Source: LZORAL124-50-18 sp051208045
GTDB taxonomy: Bacteria; Pseudomonadota; Gammaproteobacteria; Pseudomonadales; Oleiphilaceae
Assembly (NCBI GenBank): GCA_051208045.1
Contig: JBPJFY010000003.1
Span: forward strand, 310,001-374,000
Direction of reading: 5' to 3'
DNA: 64,000 nt
Shown piece after piece: positions 26,655 through 34,846 of this stretch. Positions within the stretch are counted from its first letter, which is position 1. The number at the start of each line of letters is the position of its first letter. Below the pieces are notes generated by a model, which had not been told where the DNA came from, did not search any database, and saw only the letters and a program-made list of their open reading frames with translations. A program made the translations under genes and the position numbers.

Positions 26655-26709
26655 CAACAACGATTCACTTGAACAACAACGAATCATTTGAACAACAACG
26701 ATTCACTGG
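26653..26709 (+). repeat. Three tandem copies of a 19-bp unit
   Basis: Units AACAACAACGATTCACTTG (26653-26671), AACAACAACGAATCATTTG (26672-26690) and AACAACAACGATTCACTGG (26691-26709) follow without spacers. The first begins inside the dnaE2 stop codon and the last ends 18 bases before the next start. Confidence 0.9.
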
Positions 26710-26727
26710 ATCGAATAAGGACAGACG

Positions 26728-27210
26728 ATGCGCGAAAACACTCCAAAAAAATTCTCACACATCATTATTCTCGGTACAGCCCTGTCACTCACGGCGTGCT
26801 CGGGTATGCGCCCGGACACGCTGGGAGCACAAAACGGCAAGCTCGCCCCCTGCCCCGACAAACCGAACTGTGTTTCCAGCTTTGCAGACACTGAAGACCA
26901 TTCCATCAAGCCATTCACCCTGGCACCGGAAACAAATAATGCAGAAGCGGCCACCGCCGCCATGAAAGAAGCACTGAACAGCCTGCCGCGAACCCAGGTG
27001 GTCCAGGAAGACGCCGGCTACCTGCATGCGGAGTCCACCAGCATGCTGATGCGTTATGTCGATGATGTAGAAATTCTGGTCGACGCGGAAAATGGCGTTA
27101 CCCATGTAAAATCTGCATCGCGTGTCGGTTACAGCGACCTGGGCGTCAACCGTGACCGCGTGGAAACCTTACGGCAGTACCTGTTGGAGAAACAAAAGAT
27201 CACGGAATGA
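26728..27210 (+). CDS. DUF1499 family lipoprotein
   Basis: A 160-residue protein with a lipoprotein signal (IIILGTALSLTAC, Cys about 23) and the DUF1499 pattern: CPDKPNCVSSFADTEDHSI (about 41-59), then STSMLMRYVDDVEILVD and VKSASRVGYSDLGVNRDRVE. The family is widespread in proteobacteria and plants and its function is unknown. AAGGA lies eight bases before the ATG. It follows dnaE2 by 73 bases, across the repeat, and may be co-transcribed with the SOS genes, though no link to repair is known. Confidence 0.87.
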   Translation: MRENTPKKFSHIIILGTALSLTACSGMRPDTLGAQNGKLAPCPDKPNCVSSFADTEDHSIKPFTLAPETNNAEAATAAMKEALNSLPRTQVVQEDAGYLHAESTSMLMRYVDDVEILVDAENGVTHVKSASRVGYSDLGVNRDRVETLRQYLLEKQKITE

Positions 27211-27277
27211 TTTACGCAGTGCCTGGCCAAACGGCCGGGCCATTGCCTTATCAAGCCCGATCAACTACCCTCAAAGT

Positions 27278-28066
27278 ATGAAACGAGCCAGACTGTCCCC
27301 TCATTATGTTGTACCCCTGGCCGCCCTGATGGTGATATCCCTCGCGGCAACGCCACCGCACGTTGCAGCTTCAGAGGAAGCTCGGGTATCCCTGGTACTG
27401 TCTGTCGACAATTGGGGCGATTACATCACTCAATCCTTACCCGATCAAGGGGTTATGACGGAAATTGTCCGGCAATCTCTGGCGTATGAGGGCACGTCTA
27501 TTTCTCTGGACTGGACTCCCTGGAAACGCATCGAAGCCATTGAGATAGACACCAACAATGCCTTCTCATTCGGCTGGATTAAGAATTCTGCCCGTGAAGC
27601 ACGCTGGCACTATTCCAATCCCTTCTTTGAGGGCGGCAATATCTTTATCAGCCGCGCCGATAACCAGATTGTCTGGAAAACGTTCGAAGACCTCAAGCCC
27701 TTCACCATCGGTATCACCCGAGGTTACAGCCACGGCGAAGCCTTTGATACCTACATGAAAAACCTGACCATCACGTATGCCAATACGGATACCACCAATA
27801 TCAAAAAGCTGCTCGCAAAACGCATCGACCTTTTCGCCATCTCTCCCCGTGTTGCCAAAGCTGAAATTGAACAGCATTTCGCAAATCGAAAGCAGGAAAT
27901 TCACTTCATACAGAGCCCGAAGCTCACCGAATGGAAAACACATTTCGTGTGCGCCAAGGTGAATCCAGACTGCCTGCCGACCATCGAAGCATTTAACAAA
28001 GGGCTGAAACGTTATCAGGACTCCGGGCGCTACGCCGCGCTTGTGGCACAGTTTCATCAGCTGTAA
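27278..28066 (+). CDS. Periplasmic substrate-binding protein, SBP_bac_3 family
   Basis: A 262-residue protein with a signal peptide (about residues 1-32) and the family 3 binding-protein layout (VSLVLSVDNWGDY, MTEIVRQSLAYEGTSISLDWTPWKRIE, IGITRGYSHGEAF, ending FNKGLKRYQDSGRYAALVAQF). Such solitary proteins without permease genes are common in marine gammaproteobacteria and often act as sensor ligands or have lost transport. The start at 27278 gives a normal signal peptide; the frame continues upstream to 27122 only as overlap with the previous gene. It is convergent with the hybrid sensor kinase at 28102, with which a functional link is possible but not shown. Confidence 0.82.
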   Translation: MKRARLSPHYVVPLAALMVISLAATPPHVAASEEARVSLVLSVDNWGDYITQSLPDQGVMTEIVRQSLAYEGTSISLDWTPWKRIEAIEIDTNNAFSFGWIKNSAREARWHYSNPFFEGGNIFISRADNQIVWKTFEDLKPFTIGITRGYSHGEAFDTYMKNLTITYANTDTTNIKKLLAKRIDLFAISPRVAKAEIEQHFANRKQEIHFIQSPKLTEWKTHFVCAKVNPDCLPTIEAFNKGLKRYQDSGRYAALVAQFHQL

Positions 28067-28101
28067 CGCTTTGGAAGTGCAGAGCAATGCTCCGCCTGGG
28101 A

Positions 28102-30084
28102 TTAGCTTTCTTCGGTTTCAGCCGCGGGCGACCGGGACACCCAGAAGTGGACTTTCTCGGACAACTCATCGAAGTCGACCGGCTTACCAATAAAATCATT
28201 CATCCCGCATTTGAGTGAGCGCTCCTTATCTTCCTGAAGCACATTTGCAGTAAGCGCAACAATGGGCAGCATGGTCATTTCCAGCTGATGACGAATCGCC
28301 ATCGTCGCTTCAAACCCGTCCATCACGGGCATCTGAAGATCCATCAGCACCATATCAAAGACATTTTCCTGCACTTTTTTCACGGCATCCTCGCCATTCA
28401 TGGCGTAATCGCACTTCACCCCGATTTCGTGGAGCATCTCGCCGACAATCATGCGATTTAATTCAATGTCCTCGACGACCAGTACCCGACGCTGGGAAAG
28501 GTCGGTCAACACGCCCCCCGTCATCGATCCACTGAAGCCAGAGGATTCCGGGCCCACTTGTTGAGCCCCCATATTCAGTTTAAACGCAATGGCAGAAGAC
28601 TGCGGCGATTCCTGCTCAAACTGAAGTTCCCCCCCCATAAGCTCAACAATCCGCCGACTGATCGCCAGTCCCAAACCGCTCGTCGCAAAGTCCTCCGAGG
28701 GTGACTGTTGAAAGTAGTAATACGGCTCCAGCACCTTGGTCACAGTCTCCGCGTCCACTCCCGGCCCGCTGTCAGAGACCTTGAAGCGAATCACCACGCG
28801 TTGCTCGTCTGCCAGTTCCTGAATCAGATCGATGTGCACATGAACAAAACCCTCCGCCACCGTTTTCACAGAATGGGAAAGCAGATTGATCAATACCTGC
28901 TTCAGCCGGCCCATATCACCCACCAACTCACTCGGCAACAATGGATCAATGTACACCTGAAAATCTATGCCTTTACGATCAAACTCATTACTGAAAATAC
29001 TACGTAAATCGGATTGCACCACTTGCATATTGAACCGGTTTTCTTCGAGGAGAAGGTGATTCACCTCCATCTGGGACAGGTCTACAATATCGTTAATCAT
29101 GCTGACGACCGTGGAAGCTGCACCGCGAATATTTTCGAAGTACATTTGCAGCTTTTCGGGATCTTGTGTATTTCGGGCAACATCACTCAGCCCAACAATC
29201 GCGGTAAGCGGTGTTCGGAGTGAATTGCTGATGTTCGCGAGAAACAAACTTTTGGCCTTATTGGCCTTGTCTGCACGCTCTTTTTCTGCACGAAACTGCT
29301 CTGTACGGTCACGTACCTGCAACTCCAGATCAATGTTGCGTGTATTCACCTCTTGCTGAATCTGGTCCTTGATCGCGGACCCTTCATCGAAGGAGCGCAG
29401 CAGTTGATTCATTTTGCTTGCAAGCAAACGCATTTCCCCGGATGAAAAGCGTTGCTTCAAAGCAATCCCCTCCCGAAGATCCGTCAAATCCACCCGGTCC
29501 AACATAGTGGCCATTTCGGTAATCGGACGTGTCAATGACCGGTAGAACACCACAAACAGGATCAAGGCAAGCAACATGCTACGTACCACCCCGGAGAGCA
29601 GGATCAAAGCAGAGCGCTGTATGAAATCAAAGCCCTCGCTGTAGGGGTCTGCGACCACAATCAGGTAACCAATCACCTTCCGCGCACGATTTTTCTCTAC
29701 GGTCAGCGCAATCTCTTTCTTAACCTCATCACCAAACAAAAAAGTGACCAGGGGCCGCAGCGACTTCTCTGTCAATGCCCGCTCATTGAACGCCAGACGC
29801 TCATGCTTTTCGGACTCAATACTGGCAACCACGGTGTTTGCGTACGAAAACAGCCCTTTGACCACACTTTGCGCCAGTCCTTCATCCAGGTTCCATACAG
29901 ACTCCGTCGCCGGTTTTACACTGGACTCAATCAGGGAGTCCAGGGTCGTCTTCAGCGCTGATCGCTTCTCAAAATAATCAAACGTAATCTGAAGCGTGCT
30001 CAGTACAACCCCAACAATGAACGCAACAATGACGGCATTGCGTGCCTGTTGAAACGCCAGCTTTTCACCCAGGGGTATATTCAT
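28102..30084 (-). CDS. Hybrid sensor histidine kinase-like protein lacking the phospho-accepting His
   Basis: A 660-residue inner-membrane protein. It has two transmembrane helices (about 16-34 and 158-181) around a periplasmic sensor part, a HAMP linker, a coiled coil (240-280), a HisKA-like region, an HATPase domain and a C-terminal receiver. The H-box reads SNSLRTPL where SHEIRTPL is usual, so Asn287 stands in place of the His. The ATPase keeps Asn400 of the N-box (QVLINLL), DSGPG and GLGLA. The receiver is complete, with Asp582 in LMDLQMPVMDG. It is therefore unlikely to autophosphorylate in the normal way. It may act as an ATP-binding regulator or as an acceptor for another kinase. It is transcribed alone, convergent with a periplasmic binding protein gene. 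Confidence 0.9.
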   Translation of the reverse strand: MNIPLGEKLAFQQARNAVIVAFIVGVVLSTLQITFDYFEKRSALKTTLDSLIESSVKPATESVWNLDEGLAQSVVKGLFSYANTVVASIESEKHERLAFNERALTEKSLRPLVTFLFGDEVKKEIALTVEKNRARKVIGYLIVVADPYSEGFDFIQRSALILLSGVVRSMLLALILFVVFYRSLTRPITEMATMLDRVDLTDLREGIALKQRFSSGEMRLLASKMNQLLRSFDEGSAIKDQIQQEVNTRNIDLELQVRDRTEQFRAEKERADKANKAKSLFLANISNSLRTPLTAIVGLSDVARNTQDPEKLQMYFENIRGAASTVVSMINDIVDLSQMEVNHLLLEENRFNMQVVQSDLRSIFSNEFDRKGIDFQVYIDPLLPSELVGDMGRLKQVLINLLSHSVKTVAEGFVHVHIDLIQELADEQRVVIRFKVSDSGPGVDAETVTKVLEPYYYFQQSPSEDFATSGLGLAISRRIVELMGGELQFEQESPQSSAIAFKLNMGAQQVGPESSGFSGSMTGGVLTDLSQRRVLVVEDIELNRMIVGEMLHEIGVKCDYAMNGEDAVKKVQENVFDMVLMDLQMPVMDGFEATMAIRHQLEMTMLPIVALTANVLQEDKERSLKCGMNDFIGKPVDFDELSEKVHFWVSRSPAAETEES

Positions 30085-30220
30085 TCACTGTCCAGAAAGC
30101 TATTTACAGTTCTTACCTACATCTACTAGTGTAGCTGTTTACCGCCAAAATCCTATCTCCATTCTGGCAGAACACACTGTCTTTACCGATACAACACACT
30201 ATCAATACAGGTACAACGCT

Positions 30221-30517
30221 ATGAACCCGTCCACTGAGCAAATCACGTGCAAGTTTATTATTCAAGGGAAAGTTCAGGGCGTTTGGTTTCGCGCCTCCAC
30301 GAAGCAACAGGCTGACCGTCTCAATATCAGCGGTTACGCCAACAATCTGCCCGACGGCAGCGTGGAGGTGCTTGCCAGCGGCAAACACCAGGACATCCTT
30401 ACACTGGAGCGTTGGCTGCATACCGGCCCCGAATTGGCCCACGTGCACAGCGTACTGAAATCAGAACTTCACGATGACGAAATGCCGCCAGCATACGACG
30501 GATTTATCACCGGGTAA
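30221..30517 (+). CDS. acyP: Acylphosphatase
   Basis: A 98-residue protein with the family signature GKVQGVWFRAST (about residues 15-26, containing the catalytic Arg) and GYANNLPDGSVEVLASG, which contains the catalytic Asn. It hydrolyses acylphosphates such as carbamoyl phosphate in the cytoplasm. AGGT precedes the ATG. The gene ends four bases before the convergent vWA gene. Confidence 0.93.
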   Translation: MNPSTEQITCKFIIQGKVQGVWFRASTKQQADRLNISGYANNLPDGSVEVLASGKHQDILTLERWLHTGPELAHVHSVLKSELHDDEMPPAYDGFITG

Positions 30518-30521
30518 CCCA

Positions 30522-32816
30522 TCAGAAGAAGTACACAAACTCCACCTGAACATGATCTTCATACCGCAGGGCTGATGATTTAAATTTATCCGATGGATTA
30601 GCGAGTACATTCAGTAACTGCAGCGGGTCTTCAGGATAGGCTGTCCCTCCGGAAAACACCCGTGCTTCGGCACTGACTTTCATGTTTTGTGCAATTCTGC
30701 GGCTGCCTTCAACGGCGTAATAGACATCATTGGATTCAGGGTCCCAGATGCCGCCCAGTAACACCTCGCTGGACGCCGTGTCATTTGCCGTCCATCGCCA
30801 GCCGACAAACCAGTCATGCTCAAAGGGTGTCGCTGCGCTGTCACCCCGATCGTCCCAGAGGTACTCTATCAGCCACCCCAGATCGGAGTCGCCTCCCATA
30901 ATGCCCACCTGGGTATATTCGAATCCAGTGGTTACCGCCGTATAGCGATCCCCAACCCCGCTGCGCGAGATACCCTCAAACTTCAGCAACCATTGCCCCA
31001 GAATGTACTGAAGCTCCAAACCGGCCTGGTCAATCGTCGTGTAATGCGGTATGAGCTTTGGCTGCGCGAAATCACCATTGAACTGGAATACCGGTTCCCG
31101 ACTGGTACCGGAAAACCAGGAAATCGCATAATCCAGGGTGTCCCAGTGATTGGAATACCGGAAAGCAAAATCCTGATGCGCATCCTCGTCATCCGATGCA
31201 TACGTTGCGTTATCTGTATCAATTTCAATCGGCGAGCCTAACCGCCCGTCTTTCCCCGGGAAAGTTCGTTCGCGGAAATACCACAGCCAGTAGACGTCAA
31301 TATTTCCCCATTCAGACTCATAGGCGAACTTAACCATGGGTTGCCCCAGTTTATCCTCCCCATCAATGCTTTCTACCGCATCGGTCTGGTTAATGATATC
31401 CACCAGGTGCAAGGATTCGGTAACTCCCCAGAACACCTTACCAATGCCCACCTTAGTCTCCCAGCCGGCATCTCCAATATGCGTCCAGATCAACTCCCGC
31501 ACATCATAGTGGCTGCGTTCACTGTCCGAGCTGTCCAACCGGCCGAACAACGTGATCTCAAAGAGGTTGCTGCCCTCCTCGGTGAGATAATCAATCTCCG
31601 GCTGCAGGCGGAGAGAGCCATTGAGCCGATCCTGTTTATTCTGCCCCTCTTTCGGAAATGCCCGTGCTTCAATCCCGACTTCACCTTTAAACCAGCCGGC
31701 AGTTTCAGCGCCGATATCGAATCCACCAAAATCAAATTCCTCACCGAAGCCAACTTCTTCAGACACTGCAGGCAACGTTTCTCGAGCGAACTCAGGCTTT
31801 GGTCGCCGGTCGGCCAATGCAATCAATTGATCGGGCGTGGGTTCTACGCCCGCAAGATAAGCAATCGGACGCCCAAGTAAGAGTGCGCGTTTTCTTCCAA
31901 TGCCTTCCACCGACCAATAGGAAACATCCGCTGGTACGGAAGACAACGCTTCCGGCGTAATGCGAATCAGGGTATTACTGCTGAATTGTGACCACGCGAT
32001 GGAAGTCGGCGTATCACTGCCGGTCAACTCCCAGCCTTCGGGATGGCGTAACTTCACAAATGCCGGTGGCACACTGGAGATGATCAGGCTCATCGGATGA
32101 TTCACAGACATCATGGCGAACTGGTTATTCGCCGTATACTCAGCGGTCAATCCCGCGGCCTGCGCCAGATAGCGAATTCCACTTAAAACCGGGTCAGACT
32201 CGCCCGCCAAACTAGAGTAATTCCCGCCTGAATTACGAATCAGTTTTTGATAAAACGGCTCACCTTGATTGCCGATCTCCAATACTTGCAGATTTACCTG
32301 TTTTCGACGCATTACCGATGAAAGCGTGTTCAGTATGTAGTCATCCAATAGCGCATTTCGAATGGTACGGCCAGTTTCATTACCCCCGCCTGTAATCAGA
32401 AGAATGGTCGGCTTCGCGTTTGTCTGGCTGTTATCAAACAACACCGATTGAAGCGCGACGCGCAGATTGCGTTCCCGCTCCCGCCATTGCATTGTGCCGA
32501 TGGCAGAAGAAAACTGTTTTCTCTTTTGCTCTGTGAGAGGACCGTAAGGCAAAATGGCTGACGCCTCTTTTCCAAAAGCCCACACCCCAACAAAATCACC
32601 CTCTTGGTACACAGAACCCACGGCAACCTCAGAAAACACTTTCCGCAGTTCAGACTTATCCACGAAATTGGTCATTGCAGATGCGTCCACCAGTATCCGT
32701 ATATCCGCAGGTGCCCTGGCCTGAGCATACGCAACCGATACCAGTAGCTGAACGGTCACCACGAACAGAATAAACGCTCGAAAGACGTGACGATGGAGTA
32801 AGAGAGACTGTTTCAT
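30522..32816 (-). CDS. Fusion of a periplasmic vWA domain and an outer-membrane beta-barrel-like domain
   Basis: The 764-residue product has a signal peptide (cut after AYA about residue 32), a von Willebrand A domain (about 38-235; DIRILVDASAMTNF, a weak MIDAS form, and ILLITGGGNETG), a mixed region (about 240-370), and about 390 C-terminal residues of alternating polar/aromatic short strands. The barrel-like part is rich in W and Y, with WETKVGIGKVFWGVTESLHLVD and ending VQVEFVYFF, the terminal aromatic typical of barrels inserted by BamA. I know vWA domains in transporters and in secreted proteins but not this combination. The start at 32816 yields the signal peptide; upstream residues of the longer frame do not. 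It ends four bases from acyP and is divergent from lexA. Confidence 0.78.
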   Translation of the reverse strand: MKQSLLLHRHVFRAFILFVVTVQLLVSVAYAQARAPADIRILVDASAMTNFVDKSELRKVFSEVAVGSVYQEGDFVGVWAFGKEASAILPYGPLTEQKRKQFSSAIGTMQWRERERNLRVALQSVLFDNSQTNAKPTILLITGGGNETGRTIRNALLDDYILNTLSSVMRRKQVNLQVLEIGNQGEPFYQKLIRNSGGNYSSLAGESDPVLSGIRYLAQAAGLTAEYTANNQFAMMSVNHPMSLIISSVPPAFVKLRHPEGWELTGSDTPTSIAWSQFSSNTLIRITPEALSSVPADVSYWSVEGIGRKRALLLGRPIAYLAGVEPTPDQLIALADRRPKPEFARETLPAVSEEVGFGEEFDFGGFDIGAETAGWFKGEVGIEARAFPKEGQNKQDRLNGSLRLQPEIDYLTEEGSNLFEITLFGRLDSSDSERSHYDVRELIWTHIGDAGWETKVGIGKVFWGVTESLHLVDIINQTDAVESIDGEDKLGQPMVKFAYESEWGNIDVYWLWYFRERTFPGKDGRLGSPIEIDTDNATYASDDEDAHQDFAFRYSNHWDTLDYAISWFSGTSREPVFQFNGDFAQPKLIPHYTTIDQAGLELQYILGQWLLKFEGISRSGVGDRYTAVTTGFEYTQVGIMGGDSDLGWLIEYLWDDRGDSAATPFEHDWFVGWRWTANDTASSEVLLGGIWDPESNDVYYAVEGSRRIAQNMKVSAEARVFSGGTAYPEDPLQLLNVLANPSDKFKSSALRYEDHVQVEFVYFF

Positions 32817-32974
32817 ATCCGGCCCTTTTTGTGGATCTGTGCGTGAAATTCGATCTCCGGGAGATGACACGCTTTATATTCAAAAAGTTAGCACATTTTA
32901 TTAAAAAATGAATGCAAAACTGTTCACATGGGTCGAAAGATCCGTTTTTTCAACAATTTCAATGAAATTAACAG

Positions 32975-33027
32975 TTTACAAACCCTCCTACACTGTATAT
33001 ATTCACAGATACTGTATAAAGACACAG
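32975..33027 (+). promoter_or_regulatory. lexA promoter with two SOS boxes
   Basis: TTTACA (32975-32980) and TATATT (32998-33003) form a promoter with a 17-base spacer. Two LexA sites overlie and follow the -10 box: CTGTATATATTCACAG (32993-33008) and CTGTATAAAGACACAG (33012-33027), centres 19 bases apart, the arrangement known at E. coli lexA. This gives strong autorepression. Confidence 0.92.
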
Positions 33028-33064
33028 AACATGCATCCACCACAGGCAGCAAAGGGTACAGGAA

Positions 33065-33670
33065 ATGAAGCTCACCAAGCGCCAACAGGAAGTTCTTGAT
33101 CTCATTAAAGATCACCTCGATGACACTGGATTCCCCCCTACGCGCGCCGAGATCGCCAAAACCCTCGGCTTTCGGTCTGCAAATGCGGCAGAAGAACATC
33201 TAAAAGCCCTTGCCAGGAAAGGCGTGATTGAAATGATTCCCGGTGCCAGTCGTGGCATCAGGGTGCTTACCTCAGATGCTGAAGAGCCAAAAGGCATTCC
33301 GATCGTTGGACAGGTGGCAGCAGGCCAACCTATTCTCGCCGTCGAGAATGTCGAAGAATACTGTCAGGTTGAAGCCAACATGTTTCATCCGCCGGCAGAC
33401 TACTTTCTCAGAGTGAACGGGCTCAGCATGAAGAATGCAGGCATATTGGATGGTGACCTGCTCGCTGTGCACCGGACCAAAGATGTACATAATGGTCAAA
33501 TTGTGGTGGCCCGTCTCAATGATGAAGTTACCGTGAAACGCTGGCAAAAGCAGGGACAGGTCATTCGCCTGCTGCCTGAGAACGAGGACTTTCAAACGAT
33601 TGAGGTGACAGCAGGGAACGATGTATTTGAAGTGGAAGGCCTGGGCGTGGGTATCATCCGTCAGATATAG
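33065..33670 (+). CDS. lexA: LexA SOS repressor
   Basis: The 201-residue protein matches LexA along its length. It has a winged helix DNA-binding part (TGFPPTRAEIAKTLGFRSANAAEEHL), the cleavage site AAGQPI (Ala86-Gly87), the catalytic Ser121 in GLSMKN and Lys158 in DEVTVKRW, each two positions from the E. coli numbers. RecA-DNA filaments trigger self-cleavage and open SOS genes, here at least the imuA operon. The promoter carries two LexA boxes. The start has AGGAA upstream. Confidence 0.97.
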   Translation: MKLTKRQQEVLDLIKDHLDDTGFPPTRAEIAKTLGFRSANAAEEHLKALARKGVIEMIPGASRGIRVLTSDAEEPKGIPIVGQVAAGQPILAVENVEEYCQVEANMFHPPADYFLRVNGLSMKNAGILDGDLLAVHRTKDVHNGQIVVARLNDEVTVKRWQKQGQVIRLLPENEDFQTIEVTAGNDVFEVEGLGVGIIRQI

Positions 33671-33749
33671 AGTCCACTCTTCTCGGGTGACCCGCGCACT
33701 GCCACCCAGTTGACCTGATGACTTGTCAATGAGTTGCACTGATGACTTA

Positions 33750-33992
33750 TCAATGAATGGTGGCGTTGTCTAATTCTTCGTCCATCAATCCGTTGGGGTG
33801 GGACAAATCGCCAACCATCTCAATGCCGGCACCAATCATCGTGCGAGCAACGGTGGTTGTGTGTTCTTTCAAAAACGCTTTCGCTTCTTCGGAGAAAGAG
33901 ATAGTTACCAGGCTATGTTCATCTTCACCAGATCGTTGTAACGCAAAATCGCCATTTTCCAGTTGAACAATTTCCAGGTATGAAGTTGGCAT
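33750..33992 (-). CDS. Small conserved-looking protein, 80 aa, unknown function
   Basis: The ATG at 33992 has GGAGG five bases upstream, which decides it over a further in-frame start at 34007. The protein is soluble and acidic, with VTISFSEEAKAFLKEHTTTVARTMIGAGIEMVG in the middle (not recognised as a known family). It has no Cys and no membrane segment. It lies between lexA (convergent) and the next minus-strand gene, and may be transcribed with it. Confidence 0.65.
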   Translation of the reverse strand: MPTSYLEIVQLENGDFALQRSGEDEHSLVTISFSEEAKAFLKEHTTTVARTMIGAGIEMVGDLSHPNGLMDEELDNATIH

Positions 33993-34103
33993 GTTTTCCT
34001 CCCCCAATCGGGGTTAAAGACAAATGTGAAGGTGCCATAAAGCGCGACCCGTTCGCCTCATGATACCCGATCTGGGGCCGAAACTAAACCTGCGTCATCG
34101 GCA

Positions 34104-34691
34104 CTACCCTTCCCAGCCCAGCTCCCGCACCTGTGTTATCTCGTCATCCAGACCCCGTAAAATGTCTTGGAGCAGGCACACCATCTGTTCCGGCATGCTT
34201 CTGTCATGCGTTGTTGAGCGGCCAATAATATTGGCTTCCGCAGGCTCAATGGACGGAAACTTCTGAGCCAGCCCTTTTGCGATGGACTGGTTAACGCTGT
34301 TCAAAACCCGTTCGGCATTGACCAACTGCCCCAACCAACTCTGGTCATCATTTACCAGGCTCAACAGCCGCCACAAACTCCCTGACTCCTGAGCGGTGGA
34401 TTGCTGCACTTTCGCGACCAATTCCGCCAAACTTCCGGCCTTCACAGCGTCCACACTCTGCCCCGCGGACAGATTGGCTACCGCGGTTTCTTTGCACAGG
34501 GACAAAGCCGACAGTGATATCAGTGAAATCGTCCCGGCAAACAGTGCGATCGCCGGCGCATCACCCAGCGCGCTCTCCCCACTTTCTGATTTTGCCTTCT
34601 GCCCCGAGATTATCTTGTCCAGCTCGGCAAGAGAGAGCTTAGCCAGATACTTCTGTTCATTTGCAAGATTCAACCACTGCTGTTTACTCAA
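34104..34691 (-). CDS. Conserved hypothetical protein, probably DUF6586 family
   Basis: A 195-residue mostly helical protein opening with KQQWLNLANEQKYLAKLSLAEL, which resembles the small hypothetical encoded next to lexA-sulA-topA in Pseudomonas (DUF6586, as I recall). An Ala/Leu-rich stretch near residue 48-66 could be a buried helix rather than a transmembrane one. Here too it lies near lexA. No catalytic motif is visible. The gene name is not established; the family call is moderate. Confidence 0.6.
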   Translation of the reverse strand: MSKQQWLNLANEQKYLAKLSLAELDKIISGQKAKSESGESALGDAPAIALFAGTISLISLSALSLCKETAVANLSAGQSVDAVKAGSLAELVAKVQQSTAQESGSLWRLLSLVNDDQSWLGQLVNAERVLNSVNQSIAKGLAQKFPSIEPAEANIIGRSTTHDRSMPEQMVCLLQDILRGLDDEITQVRELGWEG

Positions 34692-34846
34692 ATCGCCAAT
34701 CCTTTCTTACACCCAAACTCACCGGCAGCCAAATTCTGAGAATCAAACAGATACCAATTCAAGGCAGGAATTTGCTACACATCTGATTATTTCTACTATT
34801 CTTACATTAATACCCCAAAATAACATCTATCCCGAGAGAGATAACA

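Noticed and set aside
26653..26709. Tandem repeats as a CRISPR array
   Set aside because: The units abut without spacers and there are only three of them; no cas genes are nearby.
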